A DNA stretch of 14,628 nucleotides, from contig CAKRMK010000051.1 of NCBI GenBank assembly GCA_934364795.1, positions 1 through 14,628 on the forward strand, written 5' to 3'. The translations under genes and the position numbers were made by a program. The first letter of the stretch is position 1; each line of letters opens with the position of its first letter. The notes below the pieces were generated by a model. It did not search any database, was not told the DNA's origin, and was given only the letters and a program-made list of their open reading frames with translations. Shown here one piece after another: positions 6,523 to 14,607 of the stretch. This DNA comes from an uncultured Blautia sp. Its GTDB lineage: Bacteria > Bacillota > Clostridia > Lachnospirales > Lachnospiraceae.

Positions 6523-8505
6523 ATGGATAAGCGGTACTTAAGTGAGAGCAGTATTCTAAAAGAAATTAAGTATTATATAGATACCGATTTCTATAATTAT
6601 GCTGTCATGATTGATGGAGCATGGGGAAGTGGAAAAACATATTTCGTGAAGAATGTGTTATTGAAAAAAATTGAATCTAACGAGAAGAGAGTACTGTATG
6701 TATCTTTGTATGGTATTTCAAATATTCAGGAGCTAGGAAAAAAGCTATATTTAGATTTTCTGCTTAAGGATAAAAGTAAACTTGTGACAGAACATTCAGA
6801 ACTGGTTGAAAATGTAATTGGAACAATGATTGATATTGGATCTCCCTTTATGGGAAAACTGGGCGATATTGATATAAAAGAAAAGAAAATTAAAAACATA
6901 GTTCAAAATACCGTTAAACATATTTGTCCAATGAAAAATTGTGTCCTGATATTTGATGATCTGGAAAGATGCGATTGTTCCATACAAGATATTCTCGGAT
7001 ATATTAATGGATTTGTTGAACAGGCTGGAATGAAAGTCATTATAATTGCCAATCAAGAAGAACTCAGAAAAAAGATAGATGCACAGACGCTAGCAATGCA
7101 GATTCGTGCTGTTATTGGGAAGGATGAAACACTTGATTTTGCAGAGACTAGAAACGGACAACTTGCAAATTATCTTAAATCCATGCAAAAAAATCCGTCT
7201 GAAGATGAAAAAATAAAAAATCTTTCTTTAAACGAGGCAAAAGATCGTGTCACTAAATTGTTTGGTATGGAATCAGAATATGAGCGTATTCGAGAAAAAA
7301 TAATTGGTACTGTATTTCACTATAATCCAGATATCAAAAAAGTTATGAGCAATTTAATTCAAAAAAACTTTACATATAATTCAAATAGAACAAAGCAACT
7401 TGAAAAAAACATTAATTATTTAGCTGAAAATATGGAAAATGAGAAACATATTAATTTTCGTACTTTCCAATTTTTCTTACAAAAAATAGATGGAGTGTTT
7501 CAGGGGGTAATTGATGAGAATTATGAAAACGCAGATTTCATTTACAAAAAAATTATTCTGTCGTGCTGGGAAAGCTGTATTATATTTAAAGCGGGAAAAC
7601 TGAAAATTGATTTGAAAACTGAATATTATGAAGATGGTGGAAAAATCCGAATTCGATTCATAGAAGATTATATAAAGTATAGCTGGTTAGATGTTGAAAA
7701 AGGAAAGAGAGTTTTAAAGAAGTTTGATGTGGAGGAAACCAGAACAAAATCACTCAAAAATGATTCTATTAATTTATTGCAAGATAAGTGGTATAAGGCA
7801 GATAGCGATGATTTTATAGTGAAGAATATGGATGCCGTAATAGCAAACGCGCGAAATGGAAAATATGATATTGGCTCCTACGACAGAATTTTACAAATTT
7901 TTTTGCAAATTCATGCGGCCGGATTCGAGATTAAATATACAGATCGATTAATTGAAGCAATGTGCGAAGGAATTGAAGAAAAGAAGGCCACTGGAATTTT
8001 GGATTGTATAGGTACAATGTCCTGGGAATCAAAGAAAATTGAACAATTATATAAACAGTATATCGGAAAACTTCAAAAAATATATAATCAATCTCTGGAG
8101 AAAAAATCGGGAGATGATTTGAGTTCTTTTCTGGAAGAAAAGAACTGGGCACAAAAAATATATAATTATTGTTTTGCTGCAAAACATCCGAAAAATCCGG
8201 AAGATTATACAAAAAAAATGTCTCCGTTTCTTAAGGCGTTAGATGTAGATGTGCTTATTGAAAAGCTTGATAATTCGAATGGAGAAAATTTACAGAAATT
8301 TATAGCTGTTCTTAGGTTAGTGTATCCATTAGAGAGTAGGCCAGCTGCTTTTTTTGATGAAAATGAAGAAAGAAAAAGAGTATACAATGCAGTAAAAAAA
8401 CTTAGAGAATCAGAAACACAGAAGATTAGAAAGTTTCAGTATCAAACAATAGAAGAACACCTGTCTAAATTTATAATTGGGGAAGATCAAACAAAGTGTG
8501 AGTAA
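6523..8505 (+). CDS. KAP-type P-loop NTPase, soluble (cargo gene 1)
   Basis: A 660-residue protein starting at ATG 6523 behind GGGGAAGATAGGAG. The Walker A is GAWGSGKT (residues 32-39). Walker B is VLIFDDLERC (141-150), the 'DDL-E/D-RC' signature typical of KAP NTPases. A sensor-like strand KVIIIANQEEL follows (171-181), then a helical lid with YERIREKIIGTVFHYNPDI (about 250-270). The rest (280-660) is long, charged and helical without a recognisable domain, as expected for a family-specific sensing or effector part. No membrane helix is seen. KAP proteins are STAND-like NTPases, and the founding member PifA blocks phage T7 growth. The nucleotide-binding fold is well supported; a defence role is inferred from family and context. 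It is markedly A/T richer than the transfer genes upstream. Confidence 0.85.
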   Translation: MDKRYLSESSILKEIKYYIDTDFYNYAVMIDGAWGSGKTYFVKNVLLKKIESNEKRVLYVSLYGISNIQELGKKLYLDFLLKDKSKLVTEHSELVENVIGTMIDIGSPFMGKLGDIDIKEKKIKNIVQNTVKHICPMKNCVLIFDDLERCDCSIQDILGYINGFVEQAGMKVIIIANQEELRKKIDAQTLAMQIRAVIGKDETLDFAETRNGQLANYLKSMQKNPSEDEKIKNLSLNEAKDRVTKLFGMESEYERIREKIIGTVFHYNPDIKKVMSNLIQKNFTYNSNRTKQLEKNINYLAENMENEKHINFRTFQFFLQKIDGVFQGVIDENYENADFIYKKIILSCWESCIIFKAGKLKIDLKTEYYEDGGKIRIRFIEDYIKYSWLDVEKGKRVLKKFDVEETRTKSLKNDSINLLQDKWYKADSDDFIVKNMDAVIANARNGKYDIGSYDRILQIFLQIHAAGFEIKYTDRLIEAMCEGIEEKKATGILDCIGTMSWESKKIEQLYKQYIGKLQKIYNQSLEKKSGDDLSSFLEEKNWAQKIYNYCFAAKHPKNPEDYTKKMSPFLKALDVDVLIEKLDNSNGENLQKFIAVLRLVYPLESRPAAFFDENEERKRVYNAVKKLRESETQKIRKFQYQTIEEHLSKFIIGEDQTKCE

Positions 8506-8527
8506 TGGAGTAAGTATAAAAATAATA

Positions 8528-8611
8528 TGGTACAATACGATATAGTGAGAAAAGATTAAATTTAGGAATATATTGGATATTATAAAATAATTCAGAGATA
8601 TTTGGTACAAT
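8528..8611 (+). promoter_or_regulatory. Two TGGTACAAT extended -10 elements before cargo gene 2
   Basis: The nine bases TGGTACAAT occur at 8528-8536 and again at 8603-8611. Each has the form of an extended -10 box (TGN followed by TACAAT, five of six matches to TATAAT). Neither has a convincing -35, which extended -10 promoters need less. The second would start transcription just before the ribosome binding site of cargo gene 2. They could instead be paired operator copies. Confidence 0.35.
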
Positions 8612-8621
8612 TTGAAAGAAT

Positions 8622-8627
8622 GGGAGG
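8622..8627 (+). promoter_or_regulatory. Ribosome binding site that decides the start of cargo gene 2
   Basis: GGGAGG touches the first ATG (8628) directly, which is too close for normal initiation, and sits six bases before the second in-frame ATG at 8634. The second is therefore chosen. Confidence 0.6.
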
Positions 8628-8633
8628 ATGGTT

Positions 8634-9338
8634 ATGGAAGGAAAATCTTATTTTCAAATAAAGGGAGTGCCATTAATTAAATTTCAAGATAAAGATAAAA
8701 TAAAGAGCTTGCAATCAGGAAAAATTTATGCAAAAACTCTTGAATATTACCGTAAGAGAGAGGAAGAAACTGGTGATTGTGAAGTTGGAGACAAATATGA
8801 AGGAATGGTTCATATTAATGATGCAACTATTTATTTCCCTGATATGGGAGAAATAGTTCCAATAAAGGACGAACTGCTTAAAACTTCAGAGTCAAATGAT
8901 TTTGTTTTTTGTATGTTTGGGATAAATCCAGATTTAAAAAAATTTAGTTTTACGGATGAACAAAAAGAAAAAATGCTCTCTTTTGGTGATACGGCATTGG
9001 TTGTATTGGATAGTGAAGAATTTATTCGCAGAGTAAACATTGCAGCAAAAAATGCAGGTTACCAGGCAGAATTTAATTCTGTTAATTATTATAATCCCAA
9101 TATTGATGGTGGAAATATGTTGTTTTCTTTGGGGGCTGGAATGTGGAATATTGCCTTTTGGAAGAGAGATTCTTATATTTATCAACAAGAAGTACGTTTT
9201 GTATTTAGGCCAGGAGCTGAAAATGTTGATCATATAGAATTGGATATTGGAGACATTAGTGATATTACAGCGATTATATCGGCAGAAAAAGCATTATCAG
9301 CGATAGTGCAAACTGAAGCTCCCATAGAAGACGAGTGA
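8634..9338 (+). CDS. DUF2971-like protein between two NTPases (cargo gene 2)
   Basis: About 234 residues, soluble, no signal peptide. The N-terminal part has PLIKFQDKDKIKSLQSGKIYAKTLEYYRKREEE and then GDKYEGMVHI. The middle carries FVFCMFGINPD. The C-terminal part reads MWNIAFWKRDSYIYQQEVRFVF and ends in an acidic tail. The order 'short N-terminal call for a small footprint, G-D-x-x-EG, a Cys-rich core strand, then a K-x-x-x-Y-x-x-E-x-R-F strand' resembles the loose DUF2971 group, where the last motif is usually W-Y-E-E-W-R. The match is weak and from memory. It lies in the same orientation between two KAP NTPases, with about 130 bases before it and 150 after. It may be the effector or the partner of the NTPases, but no catalytic residues can be named. 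Confidence 0.6.
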   Translation: MEGKSYFQIKGVPLIKFQDKDKIKSLQSGKIYAKTLEYYRKREEETGDCEVGDKYEGMVHINDATIYFPDMGEIVPIKDELLKTSESNDFVFCMFGINPDLKKFSFTDEQKEKMLSFGDTALVVLDSEEFIRRVNIAAKNAGYQAEFNSVNYYNPNIDGGNMLFSLGAGMWNIAFWKRDSYIYQQEVRFVFRPGAENVDHIELDIGDISDITAIISAEKALSAIVQTEAPIEDE

Positions 9339-9477
9339 GGTTTAGGTGTAAAATTTCTGGAAGTTCACAAATAAATGTTGCGGGATAACATTATGTAGGA
9401 AATAAATTAAACTAATATACTTACTGCGACAATACTATGATTTTAGTTTGCTTTTGGCGCATATATTATATTATTTG

Positions 9478-9485
9478 AGGGAGGA
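9478..9485 (+). promoter_or_regulatory. Ribosome binding site selecting a TTG start
   Basis: AGGGAGGA lies four bases before the TTG at 9490-9492. It is the only good Shine-Dalgarno match near the beginning of cargo gene 3 and rules against the upstream TTG at 9448, which has none. Confidence 0.6.
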
Positions 9486-9489
9486 CAAT

Positions 9490-11868
9490 TTGGAAACGGC
9501 ACTTTTAACTTTTGTAATCTCTTTAATGGCTTTCTATGCAATTGATATAAACACAGAATTATATTTCATAGGAATTATAGCGTGTATTGCAATATTGTAT
9601 ACTAAAAAATATTCCCTGAAAAAAAATATAGAACTATATCAGAAGATTAATTGGGTATTTTTGGGTAACTTCGGGGCTTTTTTTGCTACAGAATATTGTA
9701 AAGGATATTTGCCTCAATGGGATTGTAAGGGTAAATTTTATTGTGGGTATGCGTTTCTTCTGGTGATGTTTGGAGTATTTTTATTTATTCAAAAAAGTAA
9801 GGATGAGAAAAAACTGGAAAAACAGGAAGAAAAGGAGCTGTTTCGAGAAAGACGTTATGATCGTGAGCGGATTCTAGAGTATTTAAAGGGGTTTGATATT
9901 GTCGGAGTTAATGGTCCATGGGGAAGTGGAAAATCTTTTGTAGTAGATCATTTGAGAGTTACTGACTATAAGATTGTAAAAATTGATCTGTTGGCATGTA
10001 ACTTAGATGAAATTCAGACCGTTTTATTAAATGAAATAGAAAAAGCTTTAAGATCAGAAAAAATATTTTCTGCTTATTCACCCAAATTGAAAAAAATTTT
10101 AAAGCAAGAAGGATTGATTAGAAACTTAGGTGAGATGTTTGTAAGAGATGATATCACATATTCAGAAGCGCTTACTGGTTTTTCCAAAGATTTAAAAAAG
10201 TTAGATCATATTTTACTGATTGTTTTTGAAGACTTAGATCGAGTTGAGAAAATAGATATAATAAAAAAGGTATTGGGAATTTCGGAAAAACTTGCTAATA
10301 ATAGAATAAAAGTAATGTATCAATACGATGAAAATAATCTGTTGAATCATATTGGAATTGATAGAAGATATTTAGAAAAATATATTCCAGCAACAGTGAA
10401 TTTAACAGAGGTGTCATTTTCTAGCATATTGGATTATCTTTTTACAGATGAATTAAATAAATGTAAATATATTAAGCGTAACGATTTTCAGTTTCTTGAA
10501 TTACCGATACATTCCCCTTCTTCTTTAGGGATGAAATATTGTAATATTTCTTTTACATTTGAAATTCCTGGAATTACAATTCGAAAAATGGAAAACTTTT
10601 TTAGAGAAATTATGATTTATATAGAGAAGGATAGAGATAATGCGGCAATATATAGAGATAACAAGCGTGCGACAATAGTATTCTTTTTAATAAAATATTT
10701 TTTTGAGGATGTATATAATAAATTGATTCCTGGGAAAAAGCTATCAGATATTTTTACCTTAGCTTATAATGACAGGACTGATACAATAGATAATTGGCTT
10801 GTTTTTTGCAAGAAAAATAAAGTGGATTTTAGTGATATTTGGGAAAGTGAAGAAAATTATCAGTCTGTAATTATGCTTAGTTTATTTCAATACCGTTGTG
10901 ATGTGTTTCCTGTGAAAAAAGAACTGAATGCTCTTGTAAATGAGACGGTAAGAAATATACAGGCTAAAAATGAAAATGAACAAATAAATAGGATTGTATG
11001 GAATCTATTATGTAATGGCAAATCGGAATATACAGACCAAAAAATTATTATTGATCGATTACAAAAAGAAGTATTGGAAAAGCCAATCGAGAAACAAACG
11101 GAAGCATTTGAAGAGTTTTGGAAACGAATATATAATGGTGAATTAAAAGAAGATGAAAAAGCCGATAATAATACCATTTTTAAACTAGGAGTACCTAGTA
11201 TGGTATCTTTATTTCAAGCGAGTCGGGTTGCAGGCATAACTTCGGAACAGTGGATCCAGTTTTTAAATTTTTATTTTTCATATAAGCAAATAAAAGCTAT
11301 TACTCCTGAAGTGATTGAATGTTTGAATTATTGTGAGATAGAAGATCGTAAGATATATTTACATATTATAAAGAAATTTAACAGTTTAAATATTGTCGGT
11401 AACCTGAATAGGCATAAAGCGTATCAAACTTTTTTAGACATGTATCTGACTGCGTTAGCAAGGATTGGGTATGCTGATGTATGGGAAAGAGATTTTATCA
11501 ACCAAAAGGATGAACAAGTGGGACTGGCTCCGGATGAAATTGGAAAGTATGTTTTTAAACCTTTAAGGGAAAAAGTAGAAAAATTAAGAAAAATAATTCC
11601 TATCAAAAAGATTAGAGATGATATTCAAGAAATAGAAACATTTATTGACAAAAACATGTCGTTAATGGAGAGTAAGCGAAATATTAATTTACCTGAATTA
11701 CAATTTAATACTAAAGAAGAAAGCAGATTGCCACATCAGGAAAGAGTAAATGAGCTTATTAAATCGGAGATGAATTCTGAAGAATTAGAAAAAGTAGTCG
11801 AGAGGGAATATGAAGAAGGAACTCTTAGTGCATACGAGATAAACGAGATTTATCTGAAAAGACGGTAA
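9490..11868 (+). CDS. Membrane-anchored KAP/YobI-type P-loop NTPase (cargo gene 3)
   Basis: 792 residues from the TTG at 9490; the upstream TTG at 9448 would add 14. Four membrane helices are predicted by eye at about residues 4-20, 24-38, 53-69 and 84-100. A charged linker rich in Lys and Glu follows (102-128), then a P-loop domain with GPWGSGKS (142-149) and Walker B LLIVFEDLDR (242-251). The strand KVMYQYDENNLL and the segment RRYLEKYIPATVNLTEVSF are as expected after Walker B in KAP and YobI-like NTPases. The remaining 450 residues are helical, without a recognised domain, and end in a charged tail. The first gene of the cassette encodes a related but soluble NTPase, so the pair may work together, with this one placing the complex at the membrane as PifA is thought to act. 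That cooperation is inferred. Confidence 0.85.
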   Translation: METALLTFVISLMAFYAIDINTELYFIGIIACIAILYTKKYSLKKNIELYQKINWVFLGNFGAFFATEYCKGYLPQWDCKGKFYCGYAFLLVMFGVFLFIQKSKDEKKLEKQEEKELFRERRYDRERILEYLKGFDIVGVNGPWGSGKSFVVDHLRVTDYKIVKIDLLACNLDEIQTVLLNEIEKALRSEKIFSAYSPKLKKILKQEGLIRNLGEMFVRDDITYSEALTGFSKDLKKLDHILLIVFEDLDRVEKIDIIKKVLGISEKLANNRIKVMYQYDENNLLNHIGIDRRYLEKYIPATVNLTEVSFSSILDYLFTDELNKCKYIKRNDFQFLELPIHSPSSLGMKYCNISFTFEIPGITIRKMENFFREIMIYIEKDRDNAAIYRDNKRATIVFFLIKYFFEDVYNKLIPGKKLSDIFTLAYNDRTDTIDNWLVFCKKNKVDFSDIWESEENYQSVIMLSLFQYRCDVFPVKKELNALVNETVRNIQAKNENEQINRIVWNLLCNGKSEYTDQKIIIDRLQKEVLEKPIEKQTEAFEEFWKRIYNGELKEDEKADNNTIFKLGVPSMVSLFQASRVAGITSEQWIQFLNFYFSYKQIKAITPEVIECLNYCEIEDRKIYLHIIKKFNSLNIVGNLNRHKAYQTFLDMYLTALARIGYADVWERDFINQKDEQVGLAPDEIGKYVFKPLREKVEKLRKIIPIKKIRDDIQEIETFIDKNMSLMESKRNINLPELQFNTKEESRLPHQERVNELIKSEMNSEELEKVVEREYEEGTLSAYEINEIYLKRR

Positions 11869-11886
11869 AAAATAAGCGCTCACGTT

Positions 11887-11927
11887 GATAAAGCATAAGG
11901 ACGAATTAACGGATTTTGCTTTTTATC
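11887..11927 (+). terminator. Weak terminator-like hairpin after the cargo
   Basis: GATAAAGCA (11887-11895) can pair with TGCTTTTTATC (11917-11927) if two bases bulge. The stem is A/T rich and no T-run follows the 3' arm. It lies 18 bases after the stop of cargo gene 3. The rest of 11869-12028 shows no gene or other structure. Confidence 0.3.
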
Positions 11928-12028
11928 AGGCGAATATAATGCTGAAGAACAGGAGTTTGTTCATAGAGAGAATACTATATTATTACAAACTTTTTGTGTG
12001 AGAATCTGGTGCATGTTAGATGTTTGGG

Positions 12029-12056
12029 CTCCTGGGGCAATATTAAGCCCCGGGAG
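12029..12056 (-). terminator. G/C-rich hairpin spanning the regulator's stop codon
   Basis: CTCCTGGGGC (12029-12038) pairs with GCCCCGGGAG (12047-12056), a 10-bp stem with one G-T pair and an 8-base loop. The stop codon of the minus-strand regulator (12043-12045) falls in the loop. No T-run follows on either strand, so it is not a standard intrinsic terminator. It may protect the mRNA 3' end or partly block convergent transcripts. Confidence 0.45.
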
Positions 12057-12747
12057 AACTTATAAGCCTGTTAATTGAGGGAATCTGTTCTTCCGATAAA
12101 TAAATTTTCCCCTTTTTAATAAAAATCAAGCCTTCTTTACAAAAATTTTCTATTAATCTATTAATTGTTCTAACAGAGCAACCCGTCATATTAGCTAATT
12201 CAGCATGTGTGTATTTAATCTGAAATAAAGTACCCGGAATCGCATAATGGTTATATTGAAAGTATAAAAAATGCAGTAATTTATCCCGATTACTCAAAAA
12301 ATGTATTTTGCGTTCATTTTGACTTTGCAGGACAGTGTGCCTGATCAGCATTTGCGTGCGAAGAAAAAGAGCTGCTGCATCACCTCGTATCCATTCAATA
12401 TAGTCTTTTGCTGGAAGCAGAATAAAACGAGAGGGCTCCATTGTGATGAGTGTAACCATTCTGGAAATGTCATGGGTAAATAATTCATAATCTCCGACAA
12501 TGTTGATGGCAGCAATCTCCATAAAGTGGTAGGGCTCATAAGATAACCGTTCTTCTATTGCCTGTAATTTTCCTTTTAATAAAATATAAACATAAGAGCA
12601 GGCATCGTTAGCTCGGATCAGTTTATGGTTTTTAGGATGGTTTTGTATTATAGCCGCTGACAATAAAGTCTGCGGGGCATTTCCAAGAAATTGTTTTACA
12701 AATGCCTGTTCGCTGGATGAAAGTGTTTGCAAATCTGTATTTTTCAT
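12043..12747 (-). CDS. Crp/Fnr-family transcriptional regulator
   Basis: 234 residues from the ATG at 12747, with GGAG about eleven bases upstream; a GTG at 12759 would add four residues but sits on that site. The N-terminal half has the beta-roll pattern of a cyclic-nucleotide-binding-like domain, with YVYILLKGKLQAIEE and IVGDYELF. A dimer helix region follows. The C-terminal winged helix contains YTHAELANMTGCSVRTINRLIENFCKEGLIFIKKGKIYL, a clear Crp-type recognition helix (TGCSVRTINRLI). There is no N-terminal cysteine cluster, so an Fnr iron-sulphur sensor is unlikely; the ligand is unknown. It is divergent from deoD, with a perfect inverted repeat between them, so it probably regulates the nucleoside genes and perhaps itself. 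Family assignment is firm, target is inferred. Confidence 0.88.
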   Translation of the reverse strand: MKNTDLQTLSSSEQAFVKQFLGNAPQTLLSAAIIQNHPKNHKLIRANDACSYVYILLKGKLQAIEERLSYEPYHFMEIAAINIVGDYELFTHDISRMVTLITMEPSRFILLPAKDYIEWIRGDAAALFLRTQMLIRHTVLQSQNERKIHFLSNRDKLLHFLYFQYNHYAIPGTLFQIKYTHAELANMTGCSVRTINRLIENFCKEGLIFIKKGKIYLSEEQIPSINRLISSPGA

Positions 12748-12769
12748 ACTGATGATCACTCCAAAATCT

Positions 12770-12790
12770 ATTTGGCTAAAAGTGCCAAAT
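12770..12790. promoter_or_regulatory. Likely Crp/Fnr operator: ATTTGGC-N7-GCCAAAT
   Basis: A perfect inverted repeat with 7-base arms and a 7-base spacer lies between the divergent regulator and deoD. The size fits a Crp-family dimer site, but the half-site TTTGGC differs from the classical TGTGA. Its centre is about 23 bases from the regulator's GTG and about 45-55 bases upstream of the likely deoD start of transcription, a typical activator position. Confidence 0.7.
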
Positions 12791-12812
12791 GGCCTTTTTT
12801 AATTTTGATTTA

Positions 12813-12836
12813 TATAATATTTTATAATCATATAAA
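12813..12836 (+). promoter_or_regulatory. deoD promoter region (two TATAAT boxes)
   Basis: TATAAT occurs at 12813-12818 and at 12823-12828, with TATAAA at 12831-12836. No good -35 is placed 17 bases upstream of any of them, which agrees with dependence on an activator bound at 12770-12790. An imperfect A/T-rich inverted repeat (about 12805-12815 with 12830-12842) overlaps the boxes. Confidence 0.45.
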
Positions 12837-12863
12837 AATCAAGAGCTAAAGGAGAAGGAAATT

Positions 12864-13574
12864 ATGCCAACACCACATAACCAGGCTGAGAAAAGCCAGA
12901 TTGCAAAAAAAGTTTTAATGCCAGGAGATCCATTACGTGCGAAATTTATTGCTGAAACTTTTCTGGAAAATCCAGAATTGGTAAATTCAGTCAGAAATAT
13001 TTATGCATATACGGGAACTTATAAGGGGGAAAGAGTCACCGTTATGGCAAGTGGAATGGGAATGGGCTCAATGGGGATTTATTCCTATGAGTTATTTTCT
13101 ATGTATGACGTGGATCAGATTATCCGCATTGGTTCTGCTGGAGCCTATGTTGCCAACCTTGCATTAAAAGATGTTGTACTTGCAGACAGCGTTTGGAGTG
13201 AGTCTACATTTGCACGGACACAAAATGGATATGATAAGGACATCGTTTTACCGAATCAAGAGCTGAATAATAAAATTATGAAAGTGGCAGAAGAACTGAA
13301 GATTCCAGTAACACTTGCCAGAATTCATTCAAGCGATGTGTTCTATTGTGAAAAGAATGTTGATGACTATAAAGAAATCAATAGAAAACACCAGTGCGCA
13401 TGTGTCGATATGGAAAGCTTCGCATTGTTCCATAATGCGAATGTATTAGGAAAAAAGGCTGCTTGCCTTTTAACTATATCCGATTCATTCCCACTGGGTC
13501 AAAAAGCAACTGCAGAGGAACGTCAAACAGCATTTACAGATATGATGAAAGTCGCATTGGAAACTTGCCTGTAA
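12864..13574 (+). CDS. deoD: Purine-nucleoside phosphorylase, DeoD type
   Basis: Cytoplasmic enzyme that splits purine (deoxy)ribonucleosides with phosphate into the free base and (deoxy)ribose 1-phosphate. It has 236 residues, the normal length of the hexameric DeoD family. The ATG at 12864 follows AAAGGAGAAGG. Visible family motifs are the phosphate-binding [16 protein letters not shown] (residues 19-34), [25 protein letters not shown] for phosphate, VDMESFALF (base and ribose binding Met-Glu) and TISDSFPLG with the catalytic Asp. All key residues seem present. It lies 19 bases before deoB, which converts its sugar phosphate onward, and faces the Crp/Fnr regulator, so it is probably the first gene of a regulated nucleoside-salvage operon. 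Confidence 0.95.
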   Translation: MPTPHNQAEKSQIAKKVLMPGDPLRAKFIAETFLENPELVNSVRNIYAYTGTYKGERVTVMASGMGMGSMGIYSYELFSMYDVDQIIRIGSAGAYVANLALKDVVLADSVWSESTFARTQNGYDKDIVLPNQELNNKIMKVAEELKIPVTLARIHSSDVFYCEKNVDDYKEINRKHQCACVDMESFALFHNANVLGKKAACLLTISDSFPLGQKATAEERQTAFTDMMKVALETCL

Positions 13575-13593
13575 TGGTGCAGAAAGGATCAGA

Positions 13594-14607
13594 ATGAAAA
13601 AATATAAAAGGATTTTTACAATTGTAATAGACTCCTTTGGAATTGGAGCAATGCCGAATGCAGCTGAATATGATGATGAAGGCTGCGATACATGCGGACA
13701 TATTGATGAAAATGTTTCTGAATTAAAAATTCCGAACCTTGCGAAACTGGGATTGGGAAGGCTGCATAAACTCACGCATGTAAATTATACTGGTGATATC
13801 CAGGGATATCAGGCCAGACTGCTTGAAGCCAGTATTGGAAAAGATACCATGACCGGCCACTGGGAAATGATGGGGCTTCATATTACGAAACCTTTTCAGA
13901 CATTCACGGAAACTGGCTTTCCAAAGGAACTGATTGATGAATTGTCAAAAAGAACCGGAAGGGTCATTATTGGAAATAAGAGCGCAAGTGGAACAGAAAT
14001 TCTTGATGAACTTGCGGAAGAGGAAATTGCAACAGGACATATGATCGTCTATACTTCAGCAGATTCCGTACTTCAAATCTGTGGAAATGAAGAGACATTT
14101 GGGCTGGAAGAATTATATCGCTGCTGTGAAATCGCACGTGAAATTACAATGAAAGATGAATGGAAAGTTGGACGCGTGATTGCCAGACCTTATGTTGGAA
14201 AGAAACGCGGAGAATTTAAAAGAACATCTAACCGGCATGATTATGCCTTAAAACCAAGTGGAAAAACAGCACTGGACGCATTAAAATCTGCAGATTACGA
14301 TGTTATTAGTGTTGGAAAGATAAAAGACATTTTCGATGGAGAAGGAATAACGGAGAGCTATAAGTCTGTCAGCAGTGTACATGGTATGGAACAGACAATT
14401 TCTTTATTGGATAAGGACTTTACGGGTCTGGTATTTACGAACCTGGTCGATTTTGATGCACTGTGGGGCCATCGCCGCAATACGGAAGGTTATGCACAGG
14501 AATTAGAAAAATTTGATGTAAAGCTTGGAGAGTTTCTTTCAAAAATGAAAGCTGATGCTCTTAAAAAATATATGCTCGTCCCCCTTGAGCCGCCACTTAT
14601 ATCCTGA
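13594..14607 (+). CDS. deoB: Phosphopentomutase, C-terminally truncated
   Basis: Converts (deoxy)ribose 1-phosphate to 5-phosphate, using DeoD's product. The ATG at 13594 follows AGAAAGG. It is a metal-dependent alkaline-phosphatase-type enzyme of about 390-400 residues; here only 337 are read. The N-terminal metal site ([14 protein letters not shown], Asp13), the phosphorylated threonine in [13 protein letters not shown] (Thr85) and the [14 protein letters not shown] metal motif (about 283-296) are present. Homology stops after [11 protein letters not shown] (about residue 321). The expected ITADHGxDP and HTREY segments, carrying the last Asp and two His metal ligands, are replaced by an unrelated 16-residue tail. 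The product should be inactive unless the sequence is an assembly artefact. The cause is an insertion or contig-edge chimera. Confidence 0.85.
   Translation: MKKYKRIFTIVIDSFGIGAMPNAAEYDDEGCDTCGHIDENVSELKIPNLAKLGLGRLHKLTHVNYTGDIQGYQARLLEASIGKDTMTGHWEMMGLHITKPFQTFTETGFPKELIDELSKRTGRVIIGNKSASGTEILDELAEEEIATGHMIVYTSADSVLQICGNEETFGLEELYRCCEIAREITMKDEWKVGRVIARPYVGKKRGEFKRTSNRHDYALKPSGKTALDALKSADYDVISVGKIKDIFDGEGITESYKSVSSVHGMEQTISLLDKDFTGLVFTNLVDFDALWGHRRNTEGYAQELEKFDVKLGEFLSKMKADALKKYMLVPLEPPLIS

Noticed and set aside
9413..9472. Promoter-like TATGAT and TATATT boxes ahead of cargo gene 3
   Set aside because: No acceptable -35 at proper spacing in a very A/T-rich stretch; such boxes are expected by chance here.
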